Assembly (NCBI GenBank): GCA_949825025.1
Contig: OX463781.1
Coordinates: 8,682,648-8,746,647 of the forward strand
Length of the DNA stretch: 64,000 nt
Source of the DNA: Siphlonurus alternatus
Taxonomy: Eukaryota > Arthropoda > Insecta > Ephemeroptera > Siphlonuridae
Direction: 5' to 3'
Shown here piece by piece: positions 62,435-64,000 of this stretch (positions are counted from its first letter, which is position 1; each line of letters opens with the position of its first letter). The notes beneath the pieces were generated by a model. It saw nothing but the letters and a program-made list of their open reading frames with translations. It made no database searches and was not told the origin of the DNA. Position numbers and translations under genes: made by a program.

Positions 62435-63740
62435 CTGAAACAAGAGAGAGCAGTTGATGACATTACTACCAAGTCACGGAGCTTTAGTCTAGCCGTAGAA
62501 GCTGGCAATAATATTAGATAGTGTTGCTGTAAGTTCTTTGCAATGAGATATTAGAATGTGAAAATTTTAGTGGCTTAATCGAAAGAAGGGGTAAAAATAT
62601 GGTACTGTGAATTTTTTCACATTTTTCTGAGGCCGGGAACTATTTTTAAAAAATTATTGAAAGTCTGTTTTATGACGTCACGGGCGGCACTGCCCCATTC
62701 TTTTTCTTAAGCAGTGCCACCCGTGACGTCTTCAAAATAGACTTTCAATAATTTTTTTAAAAATAGTTCCCGGTCTCAGAAAAATCTGAAAAAATTCACA
62801 GTACCATTATTTTTACCCCTTCTTTTGATTAAGCCACTAAAATTTTTACATTCTAATATCTCATACTGGGCCTACTGGTTTTTACAATTTAAAATTATAT
62901 GTCGAGTGCCATATACCGTGAAAGAATAGAAGAAGGGAGAGTGCCATAACATTTAACAAGCAAAGGAAACATTTTCATATGCGGAGTAGGCTGTAATTAA
63001 TTTTATTTAAGGTTGGGAGATCTCTCACCCCTGGCCATGTTTATATTTTGTCAAATATCAAACATTCAGTACCCATTTTAGTTTAATGCATTAAAAATTG
63101 TCATATTATCAAAATGTTATGTTAGAAAATCTACACCTGCTTGCCCTCCCAAAAATACTATTTTAAACATCCTACATTAAACTAAGGGGTTTCAAAGTAG
63201 TATGTAATTAATAAATAGAAGTACCCAATAGGGTTTGATTAAAAAAAAAAAACAATAAAATAAAACACTAAGGGGGAGGCGGGGAAGCAGAGTGTTGAAT
63301 TGTATTAAAATAACATTTTTTTTTTAAATAAAAATAAAAATAAAGTGTGGTCAAATTTCTCTTTCTTTTTATTTTTACACTGTATTTTTTTCTTACACTG
63401 GTTGTTTTGTATTTTTAACAAAATGTTGAAATCAAGCAACAATAAATGTATAATAACAAATATAAAGTCAGAGCAAACTTGAGTAGAAGGCCACAACACG
63501 ACCGCGCCCACTTTTCAATAGCCGTCCTACTGAGCAGCAGGTTTGCGTGTAATCAAATGGGAGAGGACTTCACTTTGGTCACGGTTTACGACAATTACGC
63601 TGTATACTAGAGTTTTCAAAATGAAACAAGTTTAACTCTAATATAGTTTAATCTTACTGGACAACCTTTTTTTTCACGCAAAAACAATATTAATACACTT
63701 AAATTAAACTTTTATGAACCCGACTTCTGCTACTTCTGTT
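62435..63740. other. ACADM first intron and unlocated 5' exon
   Basis: Contains the palindromic element at 62543-62864. A short ATGGCCAGG with a following GTGAGA donor-like sequence on the minus strand near 63033 was considered as a start exon but is too short for a targeting peptide and is unsupported. The 63480-63620 part is GC-richer and may be 5' UTR. No ATG occurs on the minus strand there. Confidence 0.4.
62543..62864. mobile_element. Long palindromic element, 322 bp (hairpin family B)
   Basis: The ends ATGAGATATTAGAATGTGAA and complement pair, and the arms pair for about 145 bp around a centre near 62705. The inner 55 bases per arm (GGGAACTATTTTTAAAAAAT, then TTATTGAAAGTC, then ATGACGTCACG) match the element at 20693-21014, while the outer parts are different between the two elements although inverted-identical within each. 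It lies in the ACADM intron, about 110 bp upstream of the exon acceptor at 62434. Confidence 0.8.
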
Positions 63741-63745
63741 ACATC

Positions 63746-63802
63746 TGCGCATGCGCCGGCATGCGCGAAGTAATAAAAGTCAGTTTACTGGCGATGACGT
63801 CA
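63746..63802 (-). promoter_or_regulatory. Putative ACADM promoter: NRF-1 sites and CRE
   Basis: TGCGCATGCGC at 63746-63756 is the full palindromic NRF-1/alpha-PAL site, followed by a second half site GCATGCGCG (63760-63768) and a perfect CRE TGACGTCA at 63795-63802. NRF-1 and CREB jointly control many nuclear genes for mitochondrial proteins in animals, fitting ACADM transcribed leftward from here. A gene starting rightward beyond the window, or a bidirectional promoter, is an alternative. Confidence 0.5.
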
Positions 63803-64000
63803 TATGAACATTGAAAGCCTTTCTTCATAGCGAGTGACTTTCACTTTACTTAATTGCATTTTCTATACTTTGTATATATCAAGTAAAGTTATTTACTACA
63901 TCGAAAATAATGTATGAAAGTTGATTCAAGTACTTTTGTAATTTCAATATTTCGTGACGTCATGATACATTACTAAAGCTTGGAAGATAGAACCAAGTTC

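Noticed and set aside
63305..63511. 68-codon minus-strand frame as the ACADM targeting exon
   Set aside because: It begins at a GTG rather than ATG, ends in low-complexity Lys/Phe sequence and has no splice donor that joins the next exon in the required phase.
1..64000. tRNA, rRNA or CRISPR features
   Set aside because: I looked for tRNA B-box-like words and for regularly spaced direct repeats and saw none that could be supported; CRISPR arrays are not expected in animal nuclear DNA.

Overview
This is animal nuclear DNA. It is very AT-rich (roughly one third G+C by eye), has few and widely spaced exons with GT-AG introns, and carries many small DNA transposons, non-LTR retrotransposon tails and microsatellites. 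The DNA-binding domain of the nuclear receptor at 7.2-7.9 kb has the protostome-type FTZ-F1 second zinc finger ([17 protein letters not shown]), so a protostome invertebrate is most likely. I cannot name the species.

Three coding loci are supported, all on the minus strand. (1) 7226-7931 is the first coding exon of an NR5A/FTZ-F1 receptor: a long Asn/Gly/Ser-rich A/B region plus both zinc fingers, ending in a splice donor. The rest of the gene (FTZ-F1 box, hinge, ligand-binding domain) is not found in the 7.2 kb downstream and probably lies beyond position 1. (2) 54426-54600 is an isolated first coding exon (58 codons, Ser/Ala/Gln-rich) with a good donor. Its gene is unknown; a distal alternative first exon of the NR5A gene is possible. 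(3) 57534-62434 holds nine constitutive or alternative coding exon positions of mitochondrial medium-chain acyl-CoA dehydrogenase (ACADM), complete at the 3' end and lacking only the N-terminal targeting exon. A putative promoter with NRF-1-type and CRE sites lies at about 63.75-63.8 kb.

The strongest discoveries are two. First, ACADM has two tandem, same-length, same-phase versions of one exon (60270-60370 and 60402-60502), separated by only 31 bp. They must be mutually exclusive, and they differ almost only in the segment that lines the bottom of the fatty-acyl pocket, so splicing should switch substrate chain-length preference. Second, the NR5A exon is surrounded by an apparent excess of full ROR/Rev-erb-type response elements (WAWNTRGGTCA). 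I count 15 in the window, ten of them within 8 kb of the exon. This fits the known HR3/E75 control of FTZ-F1 in the insect ecdysone cascade.

The roughly 46 kb between the NR5A exon and the 54.4 kb exon has no recognisable coding exon. It contains GC-richer islands with recurring motifs (TGACGTCA, CACGTG, TGCATGCA, GTGGGTCAGTGG), which look like regulatory modules of a developmental transcription-factor locus. It also contains at least nine long palindromic (hairpin) mobile elements of about 155-680 bp, several with TTAA target duplications, and a 1.6 kb internally tandem-repeated element.
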